A stretch of 64,000 nt of DNA from Trichomonas vaginalis G3 (GCF_026262505.1 NC_067203.1:11284001-11348000); one strand, 5' to 3'. Positions 22,457 through 34,222 are shown, numbered from the stretch's first letter. Notes: a model not told the origin generated them from the sequence alone. Numbers and translations are program-made.

Positions 22457-22864
22457 TTTTATTGAAATTTTCGTTTTAAATTTTCAGATTGAGGTTCGTA
22501 TTTGATTATTGAAATGAGTTTCAGAGCATTAGTTAGTATGATATTCTATCTTGAGGAAGACATAATCTAATCCTCATCTCTTCATGCAAAGTTTATTTCA
22601 AGGAATTCATTTTTGAAATCATATCATCACAAAGTATAAGAACATATCTATAATAAATGTTTACATTAGAATTTATTGACATCAGCTTATAGGATGCCGT
22701 AAAATGTAGCAAAAATCTTACTCAAATCGGAGAATATCATATTTCGATTTGACCTTATTATATTTCTGTGTAAAATTGATTTTGTGTATTATTTTTGTTA
22801 ATAGTAGTCTTGTTATTGTTTTTGAATAGACAAATTTATAAACAAAAAAAGATAGAGGTGAAAA
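22457..22864. other. host intergenic region, nothing recognised
   Basis: About 0.4 kb of AT-rich DNA lies between two minus-strand genes. No gene or repeat was seen. Confidence 0.45.
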
Positions 22865-23095
22865 TTAGGCACCAAGACCTTGAATGTATTTTGCAACGTC
22901 TTCATCATTCATTTGCTCTTGATCAGATCCAGAATCTTGGAGTACTTCTTGAATTGTTGGATCTTTAAGGAGCTCATTGTCATCATCTTCAAGCGCTTGA
23001 AGCTTGGTACGCTCAATAGCGGCAATCTGATCTTCTCCTTCATCTAATGGCTGGTATTGACTTCTTCCTTGGCAGCATGACAAGAGAATTCCCAT
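22865..23095 (-). CDS. small lipid-anchored protein (MGxxxSCC)
   Basis: The best start is the ATG at 23095, giving 76 residues beginning MGILLSCCQGRSQY. MGxxxS is an N-myristoylation signal and the two adjacent cysteines are a likely palmitoylation site, so the protein should sit on a membrane. The rest is acidic and helical (ERTKLQALEDDDNELLKD, then DSGSDQEQMNDEDVAKYI). The pattern recalls small lysosome or flagellar membrane anchors such as LAMTOR1, without proof of homology. An upstream in-frame ATG at 23149 would bury the lipid signal and is less likely. Confidence 0.6.
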   Translation of the reverse strand: MGILLSCCQGRSQYQPLDEGEDQIAAIERTKLQALEDDDNELLKDPTIQEVLQDSGSDQEQMNDEDVAKYIQGLGA

Positions 23096-23242
23096 TTTGT
23101 CGTTTTTTTTTTGTGAAAAACTCATGGTTTTTATGTCACGCTCCTTCACTCGTATGGAAAATTAGGGGAAAAATAAACATGTAAGAAAAATTTAACATAA
23201 TAAACAATCCGAAATCCATAATTTAATACATAACAAAAAAAT

Positions 23243-25726
23243 TTACTTAATCCTTTGAACAGCTCTCTGCTTTCTTTGCTGTCGAAACATTCTTAGCAAC
23301 TTGGCAGAATTATGACCTACTACAAAAGATAAATCCGATGCTTCAGTCGAGATATCGTCATCATCATACTCCCTTCTTGGCGTTTTTCTATTCCTAGAAG
23401 ATCGCCCATTATTTTTAGGCTTTGAACTTGCAGGAATAATAAATGAAGATCTTGAAAAAGATTCACTGTCTTCAATAGGAATTTGAGGCGGAGCAGGCTG
23501 CATAATTTGGATAGGCTGCTTGTTATTCAGTATAGAAAATTGATTTTCAAGAGAAGACAAAGCATTTGTCATTGTTATTTGAATTTTTTGAGCTGTTTTA
23601 TTGAATTCAGAAGATAATGATGTCATTTCCCTTGTTTGACTATTAATTAAGTTTTGGAATGAAGACGTCAAATTATCTGTTTCAAGTTTGAATGCATTTG
23701 ATGATTGATCAAGTGTAGAAAATTCAGAATTAAATTGATCTTCAATCTTTGATAGAGTTTTCCTTTGCTTTGATATGCGATTATTCTTAACATAAGAAAA
23801 TGTTTCGGGTTTATCATAAGACTCAATATATGATGATTTTCTCGTATTTTCTGTGTTATTTGATTTATCTGGACTTTTTCTTTCATTTTTAGAGGATGGA
23901 GAAGTGGACTGATCTAAGAGAGGTTTCTGAGCATTTTGATTACGACTGAATACTTTTTGAGATGAAAACGTAAATCTTAAAGGAATCTGATATTTAATCT
24001 CAGACTTAGGCATGATATCGATTTCGTTTTGATATGCGATAGAAAGAAATGGTATTACACGCTTTTCTTCCTTCACAAAGATTTTCTCTGGCTGATACGT
24101 AACAACTCTTCGTTTAATCTCTTCAATTTCAGCTCTCTTTTGTTGCTCAGCTCGCATCTTTTCATTTTCAAGCATTGTTAACATTAGTTGCATATCTTGA
24201 GAAAATTGCGTTTTTTCAATTTGCTTTCTTGTGAGTAATTCTTCTCTGAGTTGCATTATTTGCATATCACATTCATCTTTGATTTTTTGAATTTCATTCT
24301 TTCGCTTTTCTTTCAATTCTATTTTTTCTTGATCAGCTTCACGCTTTAACTCTGCAATTTCATTCTTAATTGATTCTGTTAACTTCAAATGCTGAGAGTT
24401 GAGCTGTTTGATTTCATCTTCATGCTTTTCCTTCAATTCATCAATCTCAGCTTTGAATTGATTTAGTATTTTAGCTTTCTTTGTATCTAGTGCCATCCTT
24501 AAGTTCTTATCGTCTTCTAAATCCGATTTGATTTGCTTAATTATGTTGTCGTCCTTAAATGGAGACATCTGCTGGTAACTTTGCATATCAACAATTTCAC
24601 CATTGAATTTCTCTTGAAGAAGTTTTTTATTGGCTTCATGCTTTTTAGTCATACGTTTAATTTCTAGTTCATTCTTTTCAATCAGTTCCTTCTTCTTCAT
24701 TTCCATTTCTTCCTGAAGGAATTGTATTTCTTTCGAATCACGTATTGCATCCATTTTAGCTCTTGCCTTCCTTCTTATTATTTCAACTTCACGAGATAGT
24801 TTTGATTTGAGCTTTGAAAGTTGAGTTTGATGTGATGTAAGTATTTCGGTTATTTCTTGTTGTTGATTGATTTTCATTTGTGCAATTTGAGTCATATTTT
24901 CTGTTTCGAGTTGAGTTAATTTTGTTTGAAGCTCTAGTTTCTTTTTTTCCAGTTCCAATTCATTGTTCTTTTCAAGTGTTTCCATTTGAACTTTAAACGA
25001 TTCTTTTTTACCTGCAATTTGCTGCTGTTGTAATGATGTTAATTCGCTCTTATTCAGGTTCTGTATTTTTTCTATTTCTGCATCATATTTGGCTTTTTCT
25101 TGCTTAATTCTATCATCATATTCGGCTTGAAGTCTATTTCTCATTATTTCATATTTAGTCTGGAAATCTTCTTTCAATTGTTGGATTTCATCCTCGTGAT
25201 TGCTTATCATTTCTTCTATTTCATCATGAAAGACTTCTCGTAGTTTTCCTTTGCTAATTTGTGGTTCAATTTCTTTTTCTTGCTGTTGTAGTTTTTCTTT
25301 GATTTTTGGAGGTGAGATTTGAGCTTTTGGTAAATCTATTTCATCGATATTGCTTGGCTTGGTGTTTTCGGAATTTGGTTTTGTATCATTAGGAGATTGC
25401 TTTAAGGCAGATGGAGGATTCATGCTTGCTAGTAATTTCTTTTGTTCTTGTTGAAATAGTTGCTTGTATTGCTTATCTAACGGATGATCCCATAATGATT
25501 CTCCTGTTAATGGGTTGAAATAAAATGGCTCACCAGTACCATCTTTCCTCTGGTAGTATTTCCATGGAGGTGGAATCTTTGCTGTCAATGCTTCTTTGGC
25601 AATCCATAATAAAGATTTATCACGAGGGAGCTGTGCACCAAGCCATTTTGCGAATTCTTCAATTTCAGACTCTTTTGGAACATAAGTGTCTGCTGGATCA
25701 TCTATTTCGACAAAACTTCCGTTCAT
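23243..25726 (-). CDS. CEP164-like distal-appendage protein (WW + coiled coil)
   Basis: This 827-residue protein begins with the CEP164 signature: EIEEFAKWLGAQLPRDKSLLWIAKEAL (cited here in part), then PPPWKYYQ, YFNPLTGESLWDHP, a WW domain at about residues 53-85. Animal CEP164 has the same order of a short helix, WW and long coiled coil. Residues about 115-610 are nearly continuous Glu/Lys coiled coil, followed by a serine-rich region and a short basic tail. CEP164 marks transition fibres and docks basal bodies. The ATG at 25726 gives MNGSFVEID. The gene looks whole. Confidence 0.85.
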   Translation of the reverse strand: MNGSFVEIDDPADTYVPKESEIEEFAKWLGAQLPRDKSLLWIAKEALTAKIPPPWKYYQRKDGTGEPFYFNPLTGESLWDHPLDKQYKQLFQQEQKKLLASMNPPSALKQSPNDTKPNSENTKPSNIDEIDLPKAQISPPKIKEKLQQQEKEIEPQISKGKLREVFHDEIEEMISNHEDEIQQLKEDFQTKYEIMRNRLQAEYDDRIKQEKAKYDAEIEKIQNLNKSELTSLQQQQIAGKKESFKVQMETLEKNNELELEKKKLELQTKLTQLETENMTQIAQMKINQQQEITEILTSHQTQLSKLKSKLSREVEIIRRKARAKMDAIRDSKEIQFLQEEMEMKKKELIEKNELEIKRMTKKHEANKKLLQEKFNGEIVDMQSYQQMSPFKDDNIIKQIKSDLEDDKNLRMALDTKKAKILNQFKAEIDELKEKHEDEIKQLNSQHLKLTESIKNEIAELKREADQEKIELKEKRKNEIQKIKDECDMQIMQLREELLTRKQIEKTQFSQDMQLMLTMLENEKMRAEQQKRAEIEEIKRRVVTYQPEKIFVKEEKRVIPFLSIAYQNEIDIMPKSEIKYQIPLRFTFSSQKVFSRNQNAQKPLLDQSTSPSSKNERKSPDKSNNTENTRKSSYIESYDKPETFSYVKNNRISKQRKTLSKIEDQFNSEFSTLDQSSNAFKLETDNLTSSFQNLINSQTREMTSLSSEFNKTAQKIQITMTNALSSLENQFSILNNKQPIQIMQPAPPQIPIEDSESFSRSSFIIPASSKPKNNGRSSRNRKTPRREYDDDDISTEASDLSFVVGHNSAKLLRMFRQQRKQRAVQRIK

Positions 25727-26204
25727 TTTCTCCTCCCAATTTGAAATTCAAAACGTTCACTAAAAATTCTTGAATTCTTATTTTAACTAAACAATACTAC
25801 CAATCATATCAGTATTTGAACTAATTCTCATTAAATCTTGCAGGAATGCATGTTTTTCTAAAGATGATCTTATCAATATCATCTTTTGGAATAAACTTAT
25901 TATGTTTAACATTTTCATAATGTATATATTATCGTTTTTTAAGAATCAATCATGAATTCATTTAATATTTATTTTTATTTTTTCAGACTTGAATTTGGCC
26001 TCATCCAATTGGAACCTGATAAAACCATTTCAAAAAGGTGAGAAACACATATGTTAATATTAGAATTGCAATATTGGAATAATGAATGACAATTCATTTT
26101 AATGAACCGTGCATGAACATACTACAATTCGATAGTTCAATGAATGTTACACCATTAATTTTGAGTTGGAATTGAAAGATGAAATTTGTCATAAAAGATC
26201 CTTG
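25727..26204. other. host divergent intergenic region
   Basis: About 0.5 kb of AT-rich DNA lies between divergent genes. It must contain their promoters; no specific motif was identified. Confidence 0.45.
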
Positions 26205-26726
26205 ATGAGACGCTCAGATAGTGGTGATTCCGATTCATTTGGAGGATATTACTATTCTGACACATCAGACTCTGAAATAAATGAGATTAATGATATTATG
26301 AAGCATAATAAACAAGATAATATAAATTGTCAAAATGAAGTCTTTGAACCGAAAGCTGGCCTAATTTCTTCTTATTTGAATATGCCGAGAGCATTAAATA
26401 TCAATGATTTTAAATCAGTTTCCACTTTTAATTTTGCTTCTTTTACATCAATACCTCCTGCAATTCCAGTAAACTTAACAAACATTCACATGGAACTTAA
26501 AAACATATATATTGATCCGTTTAATGAAAATCCCGAAAGCCGTCAGATTCCTAGGTATCCTACTGTGTTTGATGATGCTCAAGGCAATGGATCAGGTCAA
26601 AAAATGTTTGAATGGAGAACATTTCAACTTCCTAATGTTCCTGAAGTTGATGTTTCGATATATAAGAAAATAATTCACGAAAAATTTGATATTACAAAAT
26701 TAGTAAGCTTACTTCACAAAATTTAG
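26205..26726 (+). CDS. unknown acidic-start protein, 173 aa
   Basis: From the ATG at 26205 the protein begins MRRSDSGDSDSFGGYYYSD, a serine/aspartate-rich region. It then has a moderately hydrophobic middle with no membrane helix and a carboxy end with KIIHEKFDITKLVSLLHKI. An in-frame TTG at 26166 is not needed. I do not recognise the family. It lies between convergent and divergent host genes and looks whole. Confidence 0.5.
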   Translation: MRRSDSGDSDSFGGYYYSDTSDSEINEINDIMKHNKQDNINCQNEVFEPKAGLISSYLNMPRALNINDFKSVSTFNFASFTSIPPAIPVNLTNIHMELKNIYIDPFNENPESRQIPRYPTVFDDAQGNGSGQKMFEWRTFQLPNVPEVDVSIYKKIIHEKFDITKLVSLLHKI

Positions 26727-26961
26727 AGTAAATCTATCCATTTTGTTAATAAATAGTTAGTATTTTAACCTGAATGAAAATTCGTGATGATTTGGACACA
26801 AAACAATAATAAACATATACAAATTATTCGAAATGCAATAACTGCAATCATATAACACTAACTTATGTGCAATTATGCATAGAGATCAAAATAAAAGAAA
26901 TTTCTTGAAAAATATTCGAAAAATGAATGCATAATAAACAGAGTTTATATAAAAAACAAAA

Positions 26962-28323
26962 TTATTCATTATTAACTTCATTGTTAACTTCATCATATAT
27001 TTGTATGTATGATTGAATTGATTTCCTGCTTTGATCTTCAGGAATTTCTTCTGCTGCATCAATAATGTCTTGACATAATTCAGAGTTAATAAGGATACCT
27101 AAATTATCAATCTGCCCGGTTGTTTTTAACTTTTCAATCAACGAACACATATGATAACAGATGAATTCTAGAGAAACACATTTAATTTGATACCCATTAT
27201 ATATATCATCAATGCATTCCTTGAAAAGATCAGTTGGAATTTGATCATTTGCAATAATAGTTAAAATATCAATACAAATCATTGAAAATACTTCCTTAAC
27301 TTCTATTGATACAACATCAAAGTATTTTCTAATAAATTCATGAATAACCTCAGCACGTTCTTTGTTCATTTCATCAGCTAAGAAAACTAAGTGTAAGATA
27401 GTACCAAGATTTTCTATGATATTATCGGACAAGTCTTCGTTTGAAAACACGATATCTTTATAGAAATCTAATGGTAATTTATCTCTAAATGTGTTTTCTT
27501 TTTGAATTAGTCGAACAAAAAGGTCCGGCAAACGGTAAATTTTTATGTATTCATCTTTTAATGCTTTTATCAGTACATTTTTGGCATCAGGGGCATCAAG
27601 AACTAAATCTATAAATAAATCTTGTTTGAAATCGATTGATTCAGCAAAATCAGTTAGAATAGAAATTATATATTGAAGGCAATCTGTTGAGAAGAAATTT
27701 GTAATTGAAATACAATTGAAAAATTCTTCTTGAAATTCTGGAAATTTATTATAGTGAGAAATTTGAGAAAGTCCATAAAGACAGTAAGGTGCCATTTTTT
27801 CATCATTTGGCCTTTCAGCGAATTTTGAAATCAAATGTTGATAACCAATCGCCTCGAAAATATTTGTAAATGCTCCATGATCTATGAACTTAAAAATTAA
27901 ATCCGTAACTAGTCTATAATTTCCGTTAACTGAAAAAATCTTAGTTATTGCTGGTTCTATAATTTCGTTATTTAGATGATCTATGAATGATCCATTCGAA
28001 CATATACAATTTAGCATGTACAATGCCATGTTGGTCCTTTTAGGCACTGTAGATTTGGAAATGATATCAAATAAAATTATTGAGAAATTGGAGATTTCAG
28101 TACTAAAATCAGGTGGCTCATAAATGTTTTGTTTCATGTACTTATATATTTCCCGTATTGATGCGTCTTTATCTTCTTGATAAGAATCAAGAAAAAGATT
28201 AATAAGTGCGTTCAAACTTTCATTTACACTATCCCCATTATTCTCATCTAAATTATTCGTGACAGATATTTTTGAACTTAAATTAATATTCGAAATCTCT
28301 TCAGTTTTGTATTCACCTTCCAT
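26962..28323 (-). CDS. ARM/HEAT-like helical protein, unknown role
   Basis: This 453-residue protein is almost entirely helical, with repeated 35-45 residue helix pairs such as FSIILFDIISKSTVPKRT and ALYMLNCICSNGSFIDHLN. They suggest an armadillo or HEAT-like solenoid. Such proteins are numerous in trichomonads. No catalytic motif or membrane segment is visible. The carboxy tail repeats NEVNNEVNNE. The start MEGEYKTEEI at 28323 faces the MOB1 gene, with 224 bp between the two starts. Confidence 0.6.
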   Translation of the reverse strand: MEGEYKTEEISNINLSSKISVTNNLDENNGDSVNESLNALINLFLDSYQEDKDASIREIYKYMKQNIYEPPDFSTEISNFSIILFDIISKSTVPKRTNMALYMLNCICSNGSFIDHLNNEIIEPAITKIFSVNGNYRLVTDLIFKFIDHGAFTNIFEAIGYQHLISKFAERPNDEKMAPYCLYGLSQISHYNKFPEFQEEFFNCISITNFFSTDCLQYIISILTDFAESIDFKQDLFIDLVLDAPDAKNVLIKALKDEYIKIYRLPDLFVRLIQKENTFRDKLPLDFYKDIVFSNEDLSDNIIENLGTILHLVFLADEMNKERAEVIHEFIRKYFDVVSIEVKEVFSMICIDILTIIANDQIPTDLFKECIDDIYNGYQIKCVSLEFICYHMCSLIEKLKTTGQIDNLGILINSELCQDIIDAAEEIPEDQSRKSIQSYIQIYDEVNNEVNNE

Positions 28324-28547
28324 TTGACAAAAATTTTTTATCTGACATTGAATATGTTCTACTCAGTATTAAACAACTAGTATTTTTTCAACGGAAAAAA
28401 TAGACGATTCTTCCAAAGTAACGTAGTCATAAAATTTTTATTGTATTTTTTTAACATTTATAATTCTGCTATTTATATACATTCAAAACATTTGAATGTC
28501 ATAATTGATTTGAATTGATAGATTTGACAATTGAGAAATTAAAAGTT

Positions 28548-29207
28548 ATGTCACGAATCAGACGATTGAGTAAGGCCCGCAGTGAAACAATTCTTGTTAC
28601 CAAAGATATGGCCATCTTTTCCAAGAGGTACGATCAACTGAAACATGTTTCAGGAGAAGTTTTGACTCATTCACTCTTTCAATATCTATCCCCTCCAAAA
28701 GGAATGCCAACAAGCGATTTTCTAATTGTAAGTGCACTTGATTTCCTAGAAAGAACAGAAAAGCTATTTCAATGCTGTTCATTATTTTGTACATCCGAAA
28801 CTTGCCCAATGTTTAATGCAGGACCTCACTATCACTATTTCTGGGAGGATGAAAGTACTACAGATCCCGTTCAGGTCTCTGCTCCAGAATATCTGATGCG
28901 ATTAATCTTTTGGTCAAAGAGGAAGCTTGGAAACACACAACTTTTTCCTAAGGAGACCGGAAAAGAGCTATCTGAAGATGCTCTCACTGTTATACAAACA
29001 ATATTTCGAAGAACTTTAAGAATTTACAATCACCTGTATCTTTGTCATTTCAAAATGCTCCATACTAATGGGATAGAACCGGTTATTAATACATTGCTTG
29101 CACATTACGCTCTATTCGCTCTGAAATATCAGTTAATAGAAGTTCCTGATATTGCTGTGCTTAAACCTGTTTTTCAGACAATGAAAATCCCTATACCAGA
29201 TGTTTAA
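28548..29207 (+). CDS. MOB1/phocein family protein
   Basis: From the ATG at 28548 the protein is 219 residues. The MOB signature is clear: CSLFCTSETCPMFNAG, then YHYFWEDE, VSAPEYLMRLIFW, LFPKETG, IFRRTLRIYNHLYLCHF. The zinc ligands known in human MOB1 (two cysteines in CSLFCTSETC and two histidines spaced by four residues in NHLYLCH) are all kept. MOB proteins activate NDR/LATS kinases in cell division and polarity. Length and content match the family. The in-frame TTG upstream at 28515 is unlikely to be the start. Confidence 0.93.
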   Translation: MSRIRRLSKARSETILVTKDMAIFSKRYDQLKHVSGEVLTHSLFQYLSPPKGMPTSDFLIVSALDFLERTEKLFQCCSLFCTSETCPMFNAGPHYHYFWEDESTTDPVQVSAPEYLMRLIFWSKRKLGNTQLFPKETGKELSEDALTVIQTIFRRTLRIYNHLYLCHFKMLHTNGIEPVINTLLAHYALFALKYQLIEVPDIAVLKPVFQTMKIPIPDV

Positions 29208-29788
29208 GATTATTCTAATTGATTCACAATCTCTATGAAAAATTTTCTTAATTTATTTCTATTAAGTTTACTATCATTTGTTTGATTAATAAACATAATT
29301 ATGCATTCATTAATGAATTTCTTTTTGCCCGAGAACAATTTCGTTATCTATCTAAGAATAATCGATAAAATAATTTAGGCTTCTTTTCAGAATCCTTAAT
29401 CAATTATCACCTTCTACTGTTCTTGATTTTGGTGATATGAGTTCATTAAAATCTTCTGGATTTTTCATTTTTTGTTGACATTATGTCCAACAAAAGATAA
29501 TATTTGATTCGCACATTCCTATACTCAACAACCCTATAAGGAATTTAATGTATTGGGTATAATTTTTCAATCGAAATTTAAAAATCAACAATGAGCATTT
29601 CATAATCATGACAAAGATTCTTCAAAGGAAAGTATATAGATAAAAGTATATCTTAAAATAAATTAAAAATCCGAATCAATTCTTTTTTGAAAATTTTTGA
29701 TTATAACCAAAATAATACAAGAAACATAAAATATTCATCGGATATCGTAATCCGAAAGAAATATCAAATTTCTGATCATCTGACAAAA
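29208..29788. other. host intergenic region, nothing recognised
   Basis: About 0.6 kb of AT-rich DNA lies between two plus-strand genes. No gene or repeat was seen. Confidence 0.45.
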
Positions 29789-32056
29789 ATGGAATCGAAT
29801 ATAGTTTATCTCGGAAATGTACTTTCCCAATGCACAGAAAATGATATATATCAGCTTTTTGTGCAGTTCGGAGAGATTAAACGTATTAAGATCTTTTGCG
29901 AGACTTTTCAAGGCCAAGAATATCCAGTTGGCTTTGCCCTGATCGAATATCAGTCAAATACTGGATAAAAAGAATGCATTGAGAACAAACAGCAAATCCA
30001 ATATAAAACAACTCTTCTCCATGTCCACCAACAAAAGCCAGATACGAAATTTGGAGTTAGTATTTTCATCTTTTTCAATGATGATCAAATAACAAGAAAA
30101 ACACTTTTAGAATACTTCGAAAACATCCGTCCAACTGACGCACGCGTTAAAAATGAAGTTGAAGCAAATAGATTAGGTTTTGCAGTGGTTGAATTCCCAA
30201 CAACTGATGCAAACGAAATAGCATTAGGCTTTGCAAACGATGCACCCTTCACAATTGTTGCTCCGAGCCAACATTTGATTGATTTATCATATTCAGGAGC
30301 TCCATCACGTGTAATATCTTTCAGACCCGACCCATCTCCATTTATAAATAATACCAAGTGCAAACGTTTCTTTGACCTTGAAATTTTACATAATTCAATT
30401 CCTTACCACGTAAATCGCTTTTTAGCTTGCGCTTATTCATCCAGAATCCACCATCTTTTACTCTCTAACGCTTCCTTGTCTCGCGTTGAGATGAGAATCG
30501 AAGCTGAAGGAGATTTCGAATTAATAGCTTCTGCTTTAACAGGCCAGAAGATATCGATTAATTCGGAGAATGCCCATTTTATTTTCCTCATGGCCGCCGA
30601 TTTAGGCATAGAATTCCTTATGAAAGCGACAAATGAATTTATTTACTCGACACTTACACCGCAGAAAGCCATCGAGCTTATAGAATGTCTTTTACAAGTT
30701 TCCCAATACGATGGCCCTCAAATCCAATACATGGCTGTTAATTTCGAGTCAATGAAATCAATTCGTGAATTCAAAGCACTTCCGACACACATTCTCGCTT
30801 CCATTCTTCACCACCCACAATTAAACATCACGAGTATCGAAAACTACTGCCAATGGCTCATTGGATTCTGCAGCCAAGATCCAGAAAAGCGATCCGGCCT
30901 TTTACAGTTCATTAAGTTCGACAATCAATCTCGCTTTTACATTAAGAACCTTCTTGAAGGCTCAGACGTCAACGTCAACCTTATTCGTACTCCATTATTA
31001 AATATGTTACGAAATGGTCTTACACAGCGTCAAGCCAACGATGTAGAAGTTGTTGATTGCAAGCAGAAACCCAACAAACCAGATTACGGTGTCTTTGCCA
31101 TGATGTGTGAAAGATGTAGTGGAAATCCACAAGATTTCAACATGGTTAAGGTCACATGCAACTCCACACTCCAGAACATCATCGATCCATCATGGACAAG
31201 CTGGTGGTCCACACCAAATGAGCAAGGATCTTGGGTTGAGTTCGATTTCCAACAGTACAGGCTCAGACCGAACAAATACACCCTCAAAACAATATTTGCC
31301 GATGTCAAATTGCCATACATGCGATCCTGGAGAATTGATGGCTCAGATGATGAAGTACATTGGGAGTTATTGAACGAACAACGCAATTCCAACACCGGAA
31401 CCGAGTCAAAGACGTATCATACCTGGGATATCATCACCGATAAACAGTTTAGATACATAAGATTGACTCAAATTGACAAAAACGGTAGCGATAACTATTG
31501 TTTGTTCATCCACGATATCGAATTCTTCGGAACATTGTCCATGGAAGGTACCAAAGTCGAATTAAACAAAGAAGAAGGTAAGGATTGGAAAGGTGTCTTT
31601 GATTATTTGAGCCAAAAGTGCAACAGAGCTAATCCTGTTGAGAAGGGAATTATTGCAATCAAGAGTAGCTGCGATCCCAAGTTCTTGCTCGAGAAATCTT
31701 GGAACGGATGCTGGAGATCACCAAAAGTACCAAATTCATGGGTCCAAATCGAGCTAATCAATACAGAACTGATTTTAACAAGCTATTCTCTAAGAACACA
31801 TTACGGTCCGGCACATATTCGCTCTTGGGAAGTAGAAGTTTCAAAAGACGGTGAAGAATGGTACTTGGTCGACCAAAGAATCAACAGAGATGAATACAAA
31901 GAACCATACGCAAACCTCCACTGGATTTGCACAGAACCACAAACTGATCCAATGAAATTCATTAGATTTAAGATGACAGGACCATCAACAAGAAACGAAT
32001 GGATCTTCTGGCTTTCAAACATCGAGTTGTTTGGAGATATATTTAGACATAAATAA
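29789..32056 (+). CDS. RRM-RRM-BTB-BACK-F5/8C fusion with in-frame TAA
   Basis: A single frame of about 755 codons runs from the ATG at 29789 to 32056, interrupted only by a TAA at 29966-29968. It encodes an RRM (RNP2 VYLGNV, RNP1 VGFALIEY), a second RRM (RNP2 SIFIFF, RNP1 RLGFAVVEF), a BTB domain (about residues 195-300), a BACK-like helical region and two F5/8-type C domains (about 434-590 and 600-750, e.g. SWVEFDFQQYRL, SWVQIELIN). BTB-BACK-F5/8C is known in BTBD9-like proteins and is common in trichomonads; two RRMs in front are unusual. The TAA falls late in RRM1. It may be a nonsense mutation, a strain variant, a sequencing error or a read-through stop. Downstream codons stay clean, so any inactivation is recent. 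Confidence 0.75.
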
Positions 32057-33201
32057 TTTTTTTTTTGTTTAATTTAACTAAAGATATATTTTATTACTAA
32101 TAACATTACTTAAGTAACAAAAGAATTTCTTTTATTTTAAGATACATTTTGTTGCTTTTTATTGGATTTAATTCATTATTTGAAATAAAATTAATTTCTT
32201 TGATCATATACTCTCAATTTTAGGAATTTAACAATACAATCATCTATGAATCATTCTAAATTGTACTTTACATTTGCAAATTGCTAACATTTGAAGTTTA
32301 ATGAGATACTAAATATATTTAATAAGCTTTCGTGTAGAATCGTTGCTCGGAAACATCAACAATGCAAAATTCTTTCTTTCTAAAAAGGTAAACCCACTAA
32401 ACCTCCACAGATAGTTTTTGTTTGAATTTTGTTATATAGATTCTACAGGGTATACGAAAGTGTTTCATCATGGCTGCCACTCTGCAATGCATATGGAATT
32501 GGGAAATTTCTTTAATAGGATTTTGATAAAGATGTCGAAGAAAAAAAAATATAATAAATCACATCATTTTCAGTCATAAAATATTAGAATTTTTGTATTG
32601 AATGTTTTATTTTGAAATTTGGTTTAATAATTGGAAAATATGAAGTAAAAAAGTATGTTAAAAAGATATATTAGTAATATACATCATGTTTTAATGCAAA
32701 CATCTGTATTAAAGTAATGAATTTTGAGAAATGCATCTCGTATCTCGAAATCGTAAAGACAAAAATCAGTGAAGATTTAGCAATGATACTGTTACTAGTA
32801 GCGTATTTGAATCGATCATGTTATTGATATTTTCTATCAGTAGATTTTGAGTATTGAAAATTGGGATTCTAATGTACACGTTTTCGTGCATGCTATCTAA
32901 TATATAATGATTTTAAGGGATCCACTAGGTTGTGGGAGCAAAATAACATACTCATTTTTTAATTCGCAAAATGAGCTGTCTTTCTTCAAAATGTTTTCAA
33001 AAGTAATACTGACAATGCTTTACTCTGCATTTTAAAACTGAACGGAGTAATTTTTGTTGAATCAAAATGAGTAGTTCAGGCAATAAAGCCGAGTAAAAAT
33101 AGCCTTCATATCCAAAAAATAACCTTAAAGAAGAGGATGTAACTTTCTAACTCACATTTTTAAGACAAAAAGTGTCACAGCCAAATTTTTTTTTAGAAAG
33201 C
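32057..33201. other. host intergenic region, nothing recognised
   Basis: About 1.1 kb of AT-rich DNA lies between the F5/8C gene and the ankyrin gene. I see no gene, RNA or mobile element. Confidence 0.5.
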
Positions 33202-34222
33202 ATGACAAGTTCAGAGCAGCCAAAAAATGAAAATTGGTGCAATTACAGTGACCTTAAGCCAATTAAAGTATTCGAATACCCAGATCAAGCATCAAAAATT
33301 ATTTGGAGTGTCAATTCCAATAATATTATACAAATTTCTTCACAAATTATCGAATTAATAACAACTCACAAAATATCTATCCAAATGGCGCTTTATTTGA
33401 TTGATGTTTTTTCACAAATTCGTGTGAAAGAAATGAAATTATTTTCAGAACTTTATCAAAAGATAACAAACAAATTTTCATGCATCATCCAGCCGAAAAA
33501 TGAGAAATAAGCGACGCTTCTGCATTATCAAGGTTTCAAATTTGAAAACTTCGAACCCAAAATGAAAGAAGAAGAAATTCTGAAGTTATATTCAACAGAG
33601 TCTCCTTTATACTATATTGCATGGGATAAAGTAGATGATCTTAAATCTAAATTCCCAAATCTTGATATTAATGAAAGAATTAATAATATCACGCCACTTG
33701 ATTGTTCAATTAAATATGGCTCAGAATTGTGTTTCAATTACTTGAAAAATTTAGGAGCTAAATACACTAATAACCCCGAAAAATATGCTGTTCAAGGCGG
33801 AAATAATAACATTTTTATGCAAATGATAGAAGAAGGTAAATCTTTTGATAACATGATTAATATAGCATTGGATTATCATATCTATGAAATTGCTGAGTAT
33901 CTTAAATCAAATTTTGGACAAACTCCAAATTCAATAGCAGAAAGCATGCATTATGGAAATTATGATGTTACATCTTATTTACTTACTAATAGAGAAGATA
34001 TCAACAAAATTTATGATCTATTTCATTTCATATTTATCATTGTTTTATCACATTCTCTTTCATTTCATATTTATCATTGTTTTATGAAATTATCTTTCAT
34101 TTCCTATTTATGACATTCTCTCGATATTAATGAATGCCCTCTTAGTATTGCAATCCATGCGAATTCAATAGAAATTGTCCAATTCTTAGTTGAGCATGGG
34201 GCAGATGTTAACATAAAACTTA

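Noticed and set aside
11088-33201. tRNA or rRNA genes
   Set aside because: I looked for cloverleaf-type signals and GC-rich blocks in the host intergenic regions and saw none. A tRNA scan would settle this.
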